This document shows positions 51,401-58,445 of a DNA stretch of 64,000 nt, piece after piece (position 1 is the stretch's first letter; every line of letters starts with the position of its first letter). Source of the DNA: Melanocharis versteri (Eukaryota > Chordata > Aves > Passeriformes > Melanocharitidae); assembly GCA_013397845.1 (NCBI GenBank), contig VZTG01009275.1:1381778-1445777 (forward strand). Reading direction: 5' to 3'. The notes under the pieces were generated by a model. That model ran no database searches. It was not told where the DNA came from and saw only the letters and a program-made list of their open reading frames with translations. A program made the position numbers and the translations under genes.

Positions 51401-53868
51401 TGGTGCCCCTCCCCACCTCTGAAGTCACTACGTGGTCCATCTCTAGCTCCATAGCTGAAAGAAGGTTCCTCTCTGTTGGCAAACTGAGGATTGAGGAGGC
51501 CTGAGAGTGCCTGGATATCAAAAGGAAGTGATTTTCTGCCAGAGAAGTTGCCAGAGTGTCTTTCTTGACCAAGACTATCAAGGGAAGGAGGATATTCCCT
51601 GTTCCACCCGGGAGCAAACCTTTCTTCTTGGCTCCCACTGTAGAAATAAAGACAGTATTATTCATAACGTGCTTAAGAGTCTGAAATCTACACAGCAGCA
51701 CATTCTTCTCTAAACTTTTATAGAGCTGTGTAACAGTCTAAGATCCGCAGAAGATATTGATGTTTGGCAGTTTAAGATGAGGCAGCATACGACAGATGTG
51801 AGAAAGTAAACTTGGGTGCTCCCATTTCAGCACAATTTCCAGAAGCACTCAACAGGGAATACCTGCAATATTAATGGGTTAATGATGGTAGCAATCCACA
51901 TAGTCCTGCACTGCACACAGCTCTGCAGCTGCCTGAGGTGCCAGCAGCTGGTGTGTTGGTTCATTAGCATCACCAGCACACGCCTGTGAGGAACCCAGGA
52001 GTTTAAGCTCTCCGGGCAGTATGGAAAAAAACAGCTAACTTAACACATCATCCTGAGGCACATGAAAGCAGAGGTTACCAAACAGGCCTTATTGACATGC
52101 TACAAAGACTCATTTATGCTTCCTTGTGCTGGAGTCCAAACTGGCAAACTCTGAAAGCCATCAGTTCAGACACTGAGGGTGCCTTACAGGACTATGCCAA
52201 CAATCAACATCCAAGATATCCCTGTGCTCGTGCCTCCAGACTGTCTTACACCAAGTTCACAAGACTATGGCTATGAGCTCTCCCAATATCTCCATAAAAA
52301 CACTCAGGAAGAAGTTTCCTCTTAAGGCATTTTTTCAAAATCCAATGGGGCTTTTTTTTTTTTTCTGAGATGGAACTATTCGATTTTTCATTTAAGCAAG
52401 GCTCCAATACATTTTTTAAAAAACAGAATAATACAGTATCAGCACATTTTAAAATAACACCAAATGCTACCCAAAACAGTGGACATTTCCGTGGCAACTA
52501 CAGCAAGTCATGTACTCTGAGTTTCACTACAGAATCACTCACCAAGATTAATCAAAGCATACAGAGATTTCCTAAGGTACACAGTCCGTTTCACCACCAT
52601 GTAGAACGGTAATTAAAATGTGGATCAAGGTCAGCATTCCCCACCCAATACATTAAAGAATGATGCCAATAAACTCCACTTAAAAATCATCAGAACAGCA
52701 CTACTGATATCATCACAAGACACAAACACTCCCTCATCAACACCGTTACTACATGTTCTGGAGGATACTGATTTCCATCAGCTTTCTCAACACACTACAG
52801 TAGACAATTATTTGAAGTATTCTTATGGCAGAAACCTAAGGCATGCCATGAGCAGTACCTTTATCCTGCTGATTTTCAAGGAACTGAGGTGCACACATGG
52901 CAAAGGATGAAAGAATTATGCATAACAGAGGAAAATTCTAGATTTTGGTGGCTTCATTTTTATACCGAGAGCTCTTTTGCAAACACAGGTCCCAGTAACA
53001 ACCAGAGAAACACAAACTAACAAAAACATTGTGCTGTGCAGGTCAGCTGCACATGAATCTTTAGAACAGTTGCAGTGACATTCAAAAATGTCTCATGAAG
53101 GAATATATGGGGATATAGACTTTTTGCAAGTGCATGTAGTGGTAGGACAATGGGGAATTGGTTTAAACTGAAAGAGAGTGGGTTTCGATTAGATATCAGG
53201 AATAAATTCTTCCCTGTGAGGACGGTGAGGCCCTGGCACAGGTTGCCCAGAGAAGTTGTGGATGCTCCATCTCTGGAAGGGTTCAAGGCCAGGTTGGACG
53301 GGTCTTGGAGCAACCTGGGATAGTGGAAGGTGTCCCTGCCCATGGCAGGGGTTTGGAACAAGATGGTCTTTAAGGTCCCTTCCAGTCAAACCATTTTGTG
53401 ATTCTATGATACATGGACTTACTAACCTCATGGAAAGAATTAAACTCTCAAAGTTTTCATAAAATCGTGTGCGCAATGAATGTGCCAATATTCCTAAACT
53501 CATTTTCTTCTCTTACAGGTGTTAACAGCACATAACACCAAAAGCCATAAGGCACATCACCTTAGCTCACAACAGCTAAACTAAGTATCACTAGAAAAGG
53601 TGGTGTGGAGAAGGACTAGAAGTATCAAAGCAGCTGCTGCTTAAAAACTAAATTTAAAACTTCACAAAAATGCAAAAACCATCAATTAACTTGTCTGCTC
53701 TTTGGCAATCACAACTAGCTCCATAGAGACCTCACAACTTCTACCAAAACAGTAAACAGAGAGCTCCCATGGCTTATTGTATTTAAGAATGTTCCTGAAA
53801 TGAACTGTACATTCAAGTGCTTACCGAAAAGACCCCATTCTGTTGCCTTGTCGATGGTCTCCCCACAT
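369..53868 (-). CDS. RBM6: RBM6, RNA-binding motif protein 6 (whole coding span, 22 coding exons)
   Basis: RBM6 is a nuclear RNA-binding splicing regulator of the RBM5/RBM6/RBM10 family. The spliced reading frame has 1,181 codons plus stop (human RBM6 is about 1,123). Approximate domains by residue: leader 1-85 starting MWGDHRQGNR; 10-residue DFRGRD-type repeats 86-287; RRM1 476-556 (RNP2-like LIRLGGV, RNP1-like YDYGYVCVEF); RanBP2-type finger with W560 and C562, C565, C576, C579; charged Gln/Arg/Glu linker 585-690; RRM2 693-776; OCRE-like tyrosine repeat 813-843; two copies of AEDVFKKPLPPSVKK at 895-954; acidic run near 975-982; C2H2 finger C1021, C1024, H1037, H1044; degenerate G-patch from about 1113; C-terminus ending FARYKELE. 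All exon phases join and all introns are GT-AG. The RRM1 layout, the DFRGRD array and the C-terminus match RBM6 rather than RBM5 or RBM10. MON1A sits head-to-head upstream, as in human. Confidence 0.97.
495..2177 (-). other. RBM6 intron 21 (last intron)
   Basis: Bounded by the GTGAGT donor at 2177 and the TTTGCAG acceptor at 495. Several short open frames occur on both strands near 430-1130, but none has exon-like ends or recognisable similarity. Confidence 0.85.
2178..2289 (-). CDS. RBM6: RBM6 coding exon 21 (degenerate G-patch core)
   Basis: 112 nt, encoding DYDPRLDSNNKGNRMVQSPG and WKKGFGHNQQGTASPVE (residues 1103-1140). It aligns with RBM5 GNKMLQ/GSRMLQ-x-x-GW-x-x-G-x-GLG-type sequence, but reads GWKKGFGHNQQG: two residues shorter and without the GLG. 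The acceptor is CTTTTGCAG and the donor GTGAGT. Confidence 0.93.
2290..3541 (-). other. RBM6 intron 20
   Basis: GTAATG donor to CTTTTGCAG acceptor. I see no repeat or coding signal inside. Confidence 0.85.
3542..3639 (-). CDS. RBM6: RBM6 coding exon 20
   Basis: 98 nt, encoding GRHKDKGNDRREKFQQMDSP and ERKRLRYDRDLE (residues 1071-1103). It corresponds to the NDRREK...SPERKR segment before the human G-patch. The acceptor is GTTGTGAAG behind a pyrimidine-rich stretch and the donor GTAATG. Two bases carry over. Confidence 0.93.
3640..4137 (-). other. RBM6 intron 19
   Basis: GTGCGT donor at 4137 and a pyrimidine-rich acceptor (TTCTTTCTGTTGTGAAG) at 3640. Nothing else recognised. Confidence 0.85.
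4138..4212 (-). CDS. RBM6: RBM6 coding exon 19
   Basis: 75 nt, phase 0 at both ends, encoding QNLEIHMKIKRSEQELAYLE and KRERE, the predicted helix after the C2H2 finger. In RBM5 the finger is likewise followed by HKQNLEIHR. The acceptor is CCTTCCAG and the donor GTGCGT. Confidence 0.96.
4213..4767 (-). other. RBM6 intron 18
   Basis: GTACGA donor and CCTTCCAG acceptor. Nothing else recognised. Confidence 0.85.
4768..5040 (-). CDS. RBM6: RBM6 coding exon 18 (acidic tract and C2H2 finger)
   Basis: 273 nt, phase 0 at both ends, residues 955-1045. It starts PKVVNPLIGLLGEYGGDSDN, followed by eight Glu, a Pro-rich segment, then KLTDWNKLACLLCRRQFPNK and EVLIKHQQLSNLHK. This gives a C2H2 finger C-x2-C-x12-H-x6-H shared with RBM5 and RBM10. 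The acceptor is TTCCCTCAG and the donor GTACGA. Its antisense strand is also open for 274 codons, which is a shadow. Confidence 0.97.
5041..5668 (-). other. RBM6 intron 17
   Basis: Lies between duplicated exon copy B and the acidic/C2H2 exon. No further copy of the 90-nt exon is visible in it. Confidence 0.85.
5669..5758 (-). CDS. RBM6: RBM6 coding exon 17 (duplicated exon, copy B)
   Basis: 90 nt, phase 0 at both ends. It encodes TETGEEKFSAEDVFKKPLPP and SVKKEESAAP (residues 925-954). The acceptor is CTGTTTCAG and the donor GTAAGT. Copy B is the one closer to the human segment, which runs SAEDVFKKPLPP-like sequence through VKKEES into PKVVNPLIG. Confidence 0.94.
5759..6442 (-). other. RBM6 intron 16, between the duplicated exons
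   Basis: A 684-bp intron separating the two copies of the 90-nt exon. It includes a short CTCACT-type simple repeat near 5990-6002. Its length is ample for normal splicing, so steric exclusion need not prevent both exons being joined. Confidence 0.85.
6443..6532 (-). CDS. RBM6: RBM6 coding exon 16 (duplicated exon, copy A)
   Basis: 90 nt, phase 0 at both ends. It encodes NEPGEERFFAEDVFKKPLPP and SVKKDESTGL (residues 895-924). The acceptor is ATTTTTCAG and the donor GTAAGG. It is a paralogous copy of exon 17, 774 bp away. Sequences just upstream of the two acceptors also look related. Confidence 0.92.
6533..7438 (-). other. RBM6 intron 15
   Basis: GTAACT donor at 7438. No third exon copy and no repeat recognised. 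Confidence 0.85.
7439..7591 (-). CDS. RBM6: RBM6 coding exon 15 (Lys/Arg/Asp-rich)
   Basis: 153 nt, phase 0 at both ends, residues 844-894. It starts REVTIDREPSSPPPESRRWR, becomes a basic/acidic DRKE..RDNRDKKDKGK stretch and ends SPSAK. The two other frames hit stops before or at the donor. The acceptor is CTCTTTCAG and the donor GTAACT. Confidence 0.9.
7592..8281 (-). other. RBM6 intron 14
   Basis: Nothing beyond splice sites recognised. Confidence 0.85.
8282..8373 (-). CDS. RBM6: RBM6 coding exon 14 (OCRE-like tyrosine repeat)
   Basis: 92 nt, encoding PSDVSTYIYDPDTGNYYNPI and AGTYYDPRTQ. It shows the Y-D-x-x-[TS]-G-x-Y-Y-[ND]-P and G-x-Y-Y-D-P units typical of the OCRE domain, which in the RBM5 family contacts spliceosomal proteins. 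The acceptor is CTCTTCAG and the donor GTGAGT. Confidence 0.93.
8374..9319 (-). other. RBM6 intron 13
   Basis: Nothing beyond splice sites recognised. Confidence 0.82.
9320..9380 (-). CDS. RBM6: RBM6 coding exon 13 (61-nt Arg-rich exon)
   Basis: Encodes GRRGMRDRRGGESQRRTRAQ, an Arg/Gly-rich segment like the human YFRDRRGGG region. The acceptor is CTTACTCCAG and the donor GTAAGT. One base carries over to complete the Ser before the OCRE-like repeat. It is needed to reconcile the phases of exons 12 and 14. Confidence 0.85.
9381..9962 (-). other. RBM6 intron 12
   Basis: An open frame runs from exon 12 through most of this intron on the minus strand, but the GTAGGT donor at 9962 and the phase demand of the next exons end the coding part there. 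Confidence 0.8.
9963..10005 (-). CDS. RBM6: RBM6 coding exon 12 (43-nt small exon)
   Basis: Encodes NDYGEHGDNSYYGP, equivalent to the human segment after RRM2 (NDSGDHSDH..YY). The acceptor is TCTCAACAG and the donor GTAGGT. Phases fit on both sides (1 base in, phase 0 out). Confidence 0.88.
10006..10488 (-). other. RBM6 intron 11
   Basis: GTACAG donor at 10488 and TCAACAG acceptor. Nothing else recognised. Confidence 0.85.
10489..10586 (-). CDS. RBM6: RBM6 coding exon 11 (RRM2, second part)
   Basis: 98 nt, encoding EALRLLKILQNLDPPICIDG and RTLEVNLATGRR, the end of RRM2. The acceptor is CTTTTGCAG and the donor GTACAG. Two bases carry over to exon 12. Confidence 0.95.
10587..11321 (-). other. 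RBM6 intron 10 (inside RRM2)
   Basis: Splits RRM2 after helix 2 residues SHA. Nothing else recognised. Confidence 0.88.
11322..11482 (-). CDS. RBM6: RBM6 coding exon 10 (RRM2, first part)
   Basis: 161 nt, residues 692-745: TIMLKRITRFTPPEVIVGLL, then APYVRLSTSSVRIMKNKAG and the RNP1-like GQTYGFIELESHA. It is very close to human RBM6 RRM2. The acceptor is TCTCTCAG and the donor GTAAGT. Confidence 0.96.
11483..11984 (-). other. RBM6 intron 9
   Basis: GTGAGT donor and TCTCTCAG acceptor. Nothing else recognised. Confidence 0.88.
11985..12236 (-). CDS. RBM6: RBM6 coding exon 9 (charged linker)
   Basis: 252 nt, residues 608-692. It begins ETKLETPEQELSGQPGSPKQ and continues with Gln/Pro-rich then Arg/Glu/Asp-rich sequence to PPDGGGSR. 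It corresponds to the human linker between the zinc finger and RRM2 (...EPEPRKREEGQ...). The donor is GTGAGT. The acceptor is TCTAATAG, with TAATAGCAG three bases further on as a NAGNAG-type alternative that would drop one residue. Confidence 0.9.
12237..13332 (-). other. RBM6 intron 8
   Basis: No exon with compatible phase was found in it. Poorly conserved linker exons could be missed here. Confidence 0.7.
13333..13401 (-). CDS. RBM6: RBM6 coding exon 8 (linker)
   Basis: 69 nt, encoding SRAGPESRGGAEGEDTSAEQ and then EF in the only frame whose phases fit both neighbours (2 bases in, 1 base out). The acceptor is TCTTACAG and the donor GTAAGA. This part of the linker is poorly conserved, so the call rests on splice sites and phase more than on similarity. 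Confidence 0.75.
13402..14846 (-). other. RBM6 intron 7, contains a CR1 fragment
   Basis: Hosts the antisense CR1 3' fragment at about 14150-14426. The rest is unrecognised. Confidence 0.8.
14150..14426 (+). mobile_element. CR1 LINE 3'-end fragment (antisense to RBM6)
   Basis: Plus-strand sequence follows the 3' end of avian CR1: CTCAAGTTGCCCCAGGGGAG, TTAGATATTAGGG, AAGCATTGGAACAGGCTGCC, CACCATCTCTGGA, GGTGTGGTGCTTAGAGAC, GGTTGGACTTGATCTCAGAG and TTTTCCAACC. It ends in the degenerate octamer-type tail (GATTCCATCATTCTGTGAT). It is truncated at its 5' side as usual, with no reverse transcriptase remaining. Confidence 0.93.
14847..14907 (-). CDS. RBM6: RBM6 coding exon 7 (RanBP2-type zinc finger)
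   Basis: 61 nt, encoding CKVCTVGYRSSCSYCKLPRD. With the Cys in exon 6 this gives C-x2-C-x10-C-x2-C (C562, C565, C576, C579). The additional Cys568 lies inside the loop. The acceptor is CCATTGCAG and the donor GTGAGT; one base is left over. Confidence 0.9.
14908..16470 (-). other. RBM6 intron 6 (inside the zinc finger)
   Basis: Separates the first Cys of the RanBP2-type finger from the other three. Nothing else recognised. Confidence 0.85.
16471..16545 (-). CDS. RBM6: RBM6 coding exon 6 (end of RRM1, start of zinc finger)
   Basis: 75 nt, phase 0 at both ends, encoding GTLTIGGKEVTLEYTPCPEF and then WRCKR (residues 540-564). It closes RRM1 and supplies the Trp and first zinc-binding Cys of the RanBP2-type finger. 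The acceptor is CTCAACAG and the donor GTAAGT. Confidence 0.94.
16546..35948 (-). other. RBM6 intron 5 (19.4 kb)
   Basis: The largest intron. I found no coding exon in frame with the flanking exons. Contents noted: a short CR1 remnant near 23970-24015, a 15-base T run at 24320-24334, a CpG palindrome near 27703, a 10-bp hairpin near 28294-28324 and a shorter hairpin at 29915-29939. Composition turns AT-rich from about 18600 onward. Much of it carries no feature I can name. Confidence 0.8.
23970..24015 (+). mobile_element. Short CR1 3'-end remnant
   Basis: GCTGGATTTGATTATAAAGG followed by TCTTTTCCAACCGAAATGAT and TCTA resembles the terminal 45-50 bases of CR1. Only the tail survives, so the boundary is approximate. 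Confidence 0.7.
35949..36022 (-). CDS. RBM6: RBM6 coding exon 5 (RRM1 RNP1 motif)
   Basis: 74 nt, encoding the RNP1-like strand YDYGYVCVEFSLLEEAIGCM and ending EANQ (residues 515-539). The acceptor is CCCCAG. The donor reads CAG|GTTGCT, a GT site that departs from consensus at +3 to +5. The exon is isolated between introns of 12.4 kb and 19.4 kb. Skipping it would shift the frame. Confidence 0.94.
36023..48377 (-). other. RBM6 intron 4 (12.4 kb)
   Basis: No RBM6 exon recognised. It contains an unexplained 222-codon plus-strand open frame (36782-37450), a cluster of GATA motifs (46109-46133) and several A/T homopolymers. The rest shows nothing I can name. Confidence 0.8.
48378..48447 (-). CDS. 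RBM6: RBM6 coding exon 4 (RRM1)
   Basis: 70 nt, encoding ILNAFRGPDGTPVKDLRL and the following KDYSS (residues 492-515): RRM1 helix 1 and the next strand. The acceptor is TTTCCTGTAG and the donor GTGAGA. One base is left over and completes the Gly codon of GYDYGY in exon 5. Confidence 0.94.
48448..49450 (-). other. RBM6 intron 3
   Basis: GTAAGT donor at 49450 and CCTGTAG acceptor. Nothing else recognised. Confidence 0.88.
49451..49540 (-). CDS. RBM6: RBM6 coding exon 3 (start of RRM1)
   Basis: 90 nt, phase 0 at both ends, residues 462-491, starting DQDYRTCPKYVKPSKL and continuing into the RNP2-like strand LIRLGGVPETA. The acceptor is CTCAAG and the donor GTAAGTGG. It joins in frame to the large upstream exon. 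Confidence 0.93.
49541..50298 (-). other. RBM6 intron 2
   Basis: Contains a short 20-bp tandem repeat (49798-49852). A protein-like stretch near 49910-49975 (minus strand) is not needed: exon 2 joins exon 3 in frame and the junction matches human. Confidence 0.85.
49798..49852. repeat. Short 20-bp tandem repeat, about 2.7 copies
   Basis: TTCAAATTCAACAGCAGTTA is followed directly by TTCAAATTCAGTAGCAGTTA and a partial TTAATTCAGTAGTTA. Confidence 0.8.
50299..51637 (-). CDS. RBM6: RBM6 coding exon 2 (large repeat exon)
   Basis: This 1,339-nt exon encodes residues 15-461. It begins GSQEERFAPGWNREY after a TTTCTACAG acceptor and ends ...SRPYKNLQ before a GTAGGT donor. It holds the whole DFRGRD repeat array, then a Ser/Glu/Gln-rich stretch with a short polyglutamine (near 50510-50530), then GEGDLDFLGRQDTDYRNMEY, a segment well conserved with human RBM6. 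The acceptor leaves one base to complete the Arg codon of exon 1. The human protein likewise runs from a ...LQ end straight into DQDYRT of the next exon. Confidence 0.95.
50821..51426 (-). repeat. Coding 10-residue (30-nt) tandem repeat array, DFRGRD type
   Basis: About twenty consecutive units fit D-[FY]-R-x-R-[DE]-x4, for example DFRGRDGPHS and DYRGREHSYS. Most are exactly 10 residues. The first and third are 9 and the promoter-distal units stretch to 11-12, where Ser-Arg is inserted (near 50851-50919). The array covers residues 86-287. The same kind of array is a signature of RBM6 and is absent from RBM5 and RBM10. Such Asp/Arg/Gly/Tyr-rich repeats are expected to be disordered. Confidence 0.93.
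51638..53824 (-). other. RBM6 intron between coding exons 1 and 2
   Basis: GTAAGC donor and TTTCTACAG acceptor. Hosts the CR1 fragment at 53138-53410 and a T run near 52353. Confidence 0.88.
53138..53410 (+). mobile_element. CR1 LINE 3'-end fragment (antisense to RBM6)
   Basis: Plus-strand CR1 3' signature: AGTGGTAGGACAATGGGGAA, GATTAGATATCAGGAATAAA, CTGGCACAGGTTGCCCAGAG, GGAAGGTGTCCCTGCCCATG, TTTAAGGTCCCTTCCAGTCA and the terminal TGTGATTCTATGAT. It belongs to a different CR1 subfamily from the copy at 14150. Confidence 0.93.
53825..53868 (-). CDS. RBM6: RBM6 coding exon 1 (start codon)
   Basis: The ATG at 53868-53866 opens MWGDHRQGNRMGSF, which matches the human RBM6 N-terminus (MWGD...NR.G.F). 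The exon ends with two bases of an Arg codon before a GTAAGC donor, and the next exon begins with the completing T. The preceding intron probably ends at the CCTACCAG acceptor near 53880, leaving a short 5' UTR piece (53869-53879); TCTGGAAG a little upstream is an alternative acceptor. The start context has A at -3. Confidence 0.93.
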
Positions 53869-53879
53869 TTTGATCTTGT

Positions 53880-56800
53880 CTGGTAGGCTTCCAGAAATGG
53901 TTAATTGACTCTAACAACTCCCAGACACCACAACCTGTTGAATAAATAACATGATGATAACCCAAAAGGCAAAGAACACATATGACATGAGAAGAACACT
54001 GCTGGTTAGAAGGGGTATGTGTAATATCTGATCAGGATCCGCAGATTCACAAGACCACACTCAAGCATGAATGAATTCAAGTGTTGCGTTTCTCCACGTT
54101 CAAATTTGTAAGCGTCAAATGACTCCTGAAATCAAACTGTCAATATGGTGGGCAAACAATTTGATATCTGCTTTGATTAACATAGAGCTTTCCAACATAC
54201 TGTGCTGTCTGACACCATTCAGGGTGCAGCTAGAAATGTGAGAACGCCGCCATCTATAAACAACAAGGACCGCTGCCGAACAACAGTTTGCAATTAATGT
54301 TTAATCCAAACTATTTTTGCCAAAAGCTCTTTGCTGTTCAGGGAAATGATCGCCACTCTTGGTCTACCATGGATACTCTGCCCTCAGAAACATGTAGATA
54401 ACAGAGGAGGTTTTGCCAATAAATCATGACAGGCACTGTTCTCCAACACTGCCCTCATCAAGCAGAGTGACGCAAGTAACACTTGCCTCAACAGAAATCT
54501 AAAATTTCATCCACTTCCTCCCACCAGCGGAGAAGGTGAGGATTTCCTGGCGATAACCAAAGCCAGAACTTGAAATAGGAAGTACTTCCGTCTTTCAAAA
54601 AAAATAAAAAAAAATTTTTAAAAAAGTAGGCTGCAGTAGAGAATGGAGAAAACTGAGGGAGATGGCAGCCTGATGGCCTCAAACCTGCTCTGCTCAGTCC
54701 AGCCGCAGTGGTGTAGGAGGGCTGTCATGTCACCAGACCAAGTCAGGGGGACCTGGGGCTCACACGCTATTCCAAAGTGGGATTATTTAACTCCAGTGGT
54801 TCAGGGACAGTACAGACAGTCACTGCCAGGCCTGGCTGGAGCAGCTCTTGTCAAAGAAAGGCTCACAAAGTCCTGTTTGTTCTCCCTTCCAAAGGTCAGC
54901 GCTGCCATACCGGAGGCAGGTCGGCAGAGCAGGTTATGACAGACCTCACAGCAGGGAGCGATTCCGGATGCTGCTGCTGGCAGCTGTCTGTGCCAAGGAG
55001 CTGAGGGAGCTGCTGTGCCAAGAGAGACTCCATGCTCTTGCCAGGGTCCACCACCTGCCAGGGAAGGCTCAGGTGGGAGCCAGGGACAGCAGATTCTGGC
55101 AGACTCAGAAACCAAGCATGTAGAGGCTGAGGAAGGCAACCTGTGCAACCACCACCGATCCATCCACCCCAACATCACTTCCAAAGAAACAGGTTCATTC
55201 CGTTGGCCACTCAAGCCTGAGAGTACCAGTCTGCTCACATTTTACATGGGTCTTGATAAATAACCGCCCTGGTCCCTAGGATCTCCTCCATCTTTCTAGG
55301 AGGAAAAGTTCTCTAAGAGAACCAAGACTGCACCCCCTTCATGGCAAAGGCAGGCAAAGGGAGATGGTTCCTGTCATCAGCCAGTCCTTTCATCCAAGAT
55401 CTTCTGCAGCCTGCAGACCTCACATTTCTTGCTCTTCCCTTCTGGATCTCCCTCCCCCACTCCAGTTCTCCTCAAGTCAACAACCTTACCGACGCTTAAA
55501 AGAAAGAAAAATAAAATCCCTTGCCAGCTGGGAACTGTTTAGACACAATACTCAAATTATCAGACAAGTTAAAAAATACCACTGGACAGGTATCAGGCCT
55601 GGCACAGATCCGCTGAGCCATGCAGCAACCTCTGGGAGTGTGAGGTCATGGTTCAATAACACAGGGAGCAACACTGGCTCGACAGCCCCCACTCAGCCTG
55701 ATTTGCTCCCTGCCTCCGCCTTTGGCAAAGCACCAGGTCTAAGTTGTGCCAGCTTGTGCTTTTCTGGGTCTGCACCACGGATGACCCTCGGAAGAGAGTT
55801 ATATTTAACCCAGGTCACTTCAGCGACACGCTTTACCACACAACCCCACAAACCAAGGTGACAGCAAACTGCAGGACAGGGACAGAAGGGTCTTAGCCTG
55901 GCTTCCACTGACGCCAAGATCTCCTGAAGGTACACCCTGCTACAACTGCTCCAAAAAAAGCACACCTTGATGAGACACCGTGAGGATTCACCCTTCTGCT
56001 GCGGGCAGGTACCTGCCAGCTCAGCTCCCACCTCCCAGCTCACAGGTAAATGCTGGGAGACAGGTCAGTGTGAGTGAGGCTGCTTGCCAAAGACACCCCA
56101 GGCCAACAGCAAATCATGGCAAAAAGCCATCTGCATGCTTGGAGCTGTGCATCCATTAGTTTTGTCATACTCTGGTCACAATCAAGTGTTTGAGGAGATG
56201 GAAATGGTCCAGTCACTCGCAGAGCCCAGACCAACAGCTCTTTGGGACAATAACGAGCTGTTACAATTACCCTGAACATTCAGGAGGGCAGATATGCATC
56301 ATCTTTCCCCACTCCTATCCCAGCTGGCTCTACTTTCTGCGGCAAAGCCTCAGCTCCACTGAAGATACAGAAGGCACAACTAAACGAGGGGAAGCTCTTC
56401 TGCAGTTTTAGTTTCTCCAAGGACTGGTGGTCACACAGCCCTCCCAGGAGAGACTGGTGGAGCTCCGGATGCTCCCTGGCAATTACACCCAATGACTTCC
56501 TCAGGACCGTGCCCCTGCCCTCCCCAGTGCTTCCCCAGACAGCTCTGGGGAGGTTCCTGACTCCACTTCCCAAACCGCACGTGCCAAGCCTGACAGCAAA
56601 CTCTTGAGTCTCTTATTCCAATTTATATCCTGCTATGGCAAAATAACGGCTTTGATGATGGGAACTGTGCAGCTGAGCCAGACTAAGCAACTGGTCTTCC
56701 TGAGGACTAGATAAAGACATCTGTCAAGGGGCAGAGTGGGAAACGCCAGCACAGCCCTTGAGTGTCTCCTTACCAATTTATACCCAACTTCGCACCTTTT

Positions 56801-58300
56801 TTCCAAATATGGGGGAGGGAAGGGTAATTGGTGACAGACTGGGTGCTATTTTCAGAAAAATACTCTGATATTCACAGCTTCTCTCCAAACAGGTTTTGCC
56901 AAGACTTGGTATTTATAGAGCACGAGGAAATCAAACGCAGAACTACACATGAGAACAGAGGAAGCAGTTTGCTGTGGAACAACTTTCTGTACCCAGTAAA
57001 GTTTTTGTAAGGCTGAAGAAAGGAAAAGGCCTCTGTGAAATTCAAGTACTGCTGGAGGTACAAGAGAAAACTATTCCCCAAAGCTACAGAAACTGCAAGC
57101 AGCCAAGAAAGCCAGCTATATCCAATGTTAAAGTTGGAGATCTCTAATTCAGAAGAAATATCAAAAGCATGTCACTGACATACAAAACTGAAGGGAGAGG
57201 GAACCATTTTGGCTCTCGTGGTTGCCAGGCTGGAGGATTTTAATTTCAAAAAAAGGGGATGTGTGTACTTTTCATCTGTATAATGCTTCTAAAAACATGT
57301 ATTAGAGACAATCAGGTGTATTTCTAACACACACCCCACCCCATTACTATCCTGACCTTGCTTGTCTCAAAGGACTTCACAAGTGCATTCCCAACCAGGG
57401 AGTGTTAGGATAGACCCTCACACCAACACCCTGCTGGGACAGGAAAGTGGATTCCACCTTCCGTAGCATTTCCAAAAGTGACACCACACAGCAGCAGCAA
57501 CACCAGCCTCTTGAGGCGCCAATTGTTTCAAAAAACAGAGCATGGGAGGTCACTGGCATCACTCCCAGCCGTTCCTGACCACTGCCTTACCCGGCCTCCG
57601 CCAGAGCCAGGCCACATCCTGCCTCCACCTAAGCCTTCACTTACAGCCCAAAACCCCATTTAGCCCATCACTTGGGATTACATCCGCTAACACACAGCTC
57701 CCATCAGATCCCCCTGCATCCCAGCATGAAGCCAGCCCACTTTGGTCCATCCCTTTTACAACCACAAGCATTCCGAGATGGACACACATACGACCTGGTG
57801 CAAAAAAAGGCCTTAATCTTGATCAGGGCCTCAGAACAACACCGAAGCACCCAGAAACACCACAACTGCTGAAAATGATACCCGTGGTAGGCCCCAACAC
57901 TACCAACTGGGATACCACATCCTGATTCGGGGGCCGAGCATCCCAACCCCACAACCCACATCCCACGGGGACGCGGGGTCCTGATGAAGACACCGAGTCC
58001 ACAGCACGCAGCTCCGGGCCCACAGCGCCAGGACCTGCTGCCTCACGGCCCGCAGCGAGGTCACCCCCAGCCTCCCTCTATTCCTGCACCACGGGTCACC
58101 CCAAAACAGACACTCCTCCAGCCTCATGGACTCCGCAGCCTCCCCTCCTCTACCCCGGCCAAGCCCACCCCAGGAGCCCCTCGGGACACTCCTCGCCCCT
58201 CTCACTCCACTGAGCGAGATCCCTTTTATCCCAGGCGATCCCCTTTATCTCCCGGGAGACCCTCATCACCTCTTCCTCCTCCGGGTCCGCCGCTCCCGCC
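53880..58300 (-). other. RBM6 intron 1 (5' UTR intron), right boundary approximate
   Basis: From the inferred acceptor before the ATG exon to an undetermined noncoding first exon in the CpG island. Possible donors on the RBM6 strand are CCGCC|GTGAGG near 58355 and GAG|GTGATG near 58268. No repeat recognised inside. Confidence 0.6.
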
Positions 58301-58333
58301 TCGCACAGGCCCCAGGGCCGCCACGGCGAGAAT

Positions 58334-58346
58334 CCGGAACTTCCGG
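58334..58346. promoter_or_regulatory. Palindromic ETS-type site
   Basis: CCGGAACTTCCGG is symmetric about its centre and gives a CCGGAA core on each strand. ETS/GABP sites are common in bidirectional CpG promoters. Confidence 0.65.
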
Positions 58347-58372
58347 CTCCCTCCTCACGGCGGGCACGCAGA

Positions 58373-58392
58373 GGGTGCTGGGAACTGTAGTC
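58373..58392 (-). promoter_or_regulatory. ZNF143 (Staf)-type motif 1
   Basis: On the minus strand the sequence is GACTACAGTTCCCAGCACCC, close to the ACTACAnnTCCCAnnATnC consensus. Confidence 0.75.
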
Positions 58393-58445
58393 TTTCTCGT
58401 CTCGTCCCCGCCGTACCGTCTCAGGCATGTCTTTGAGGCTCACGG

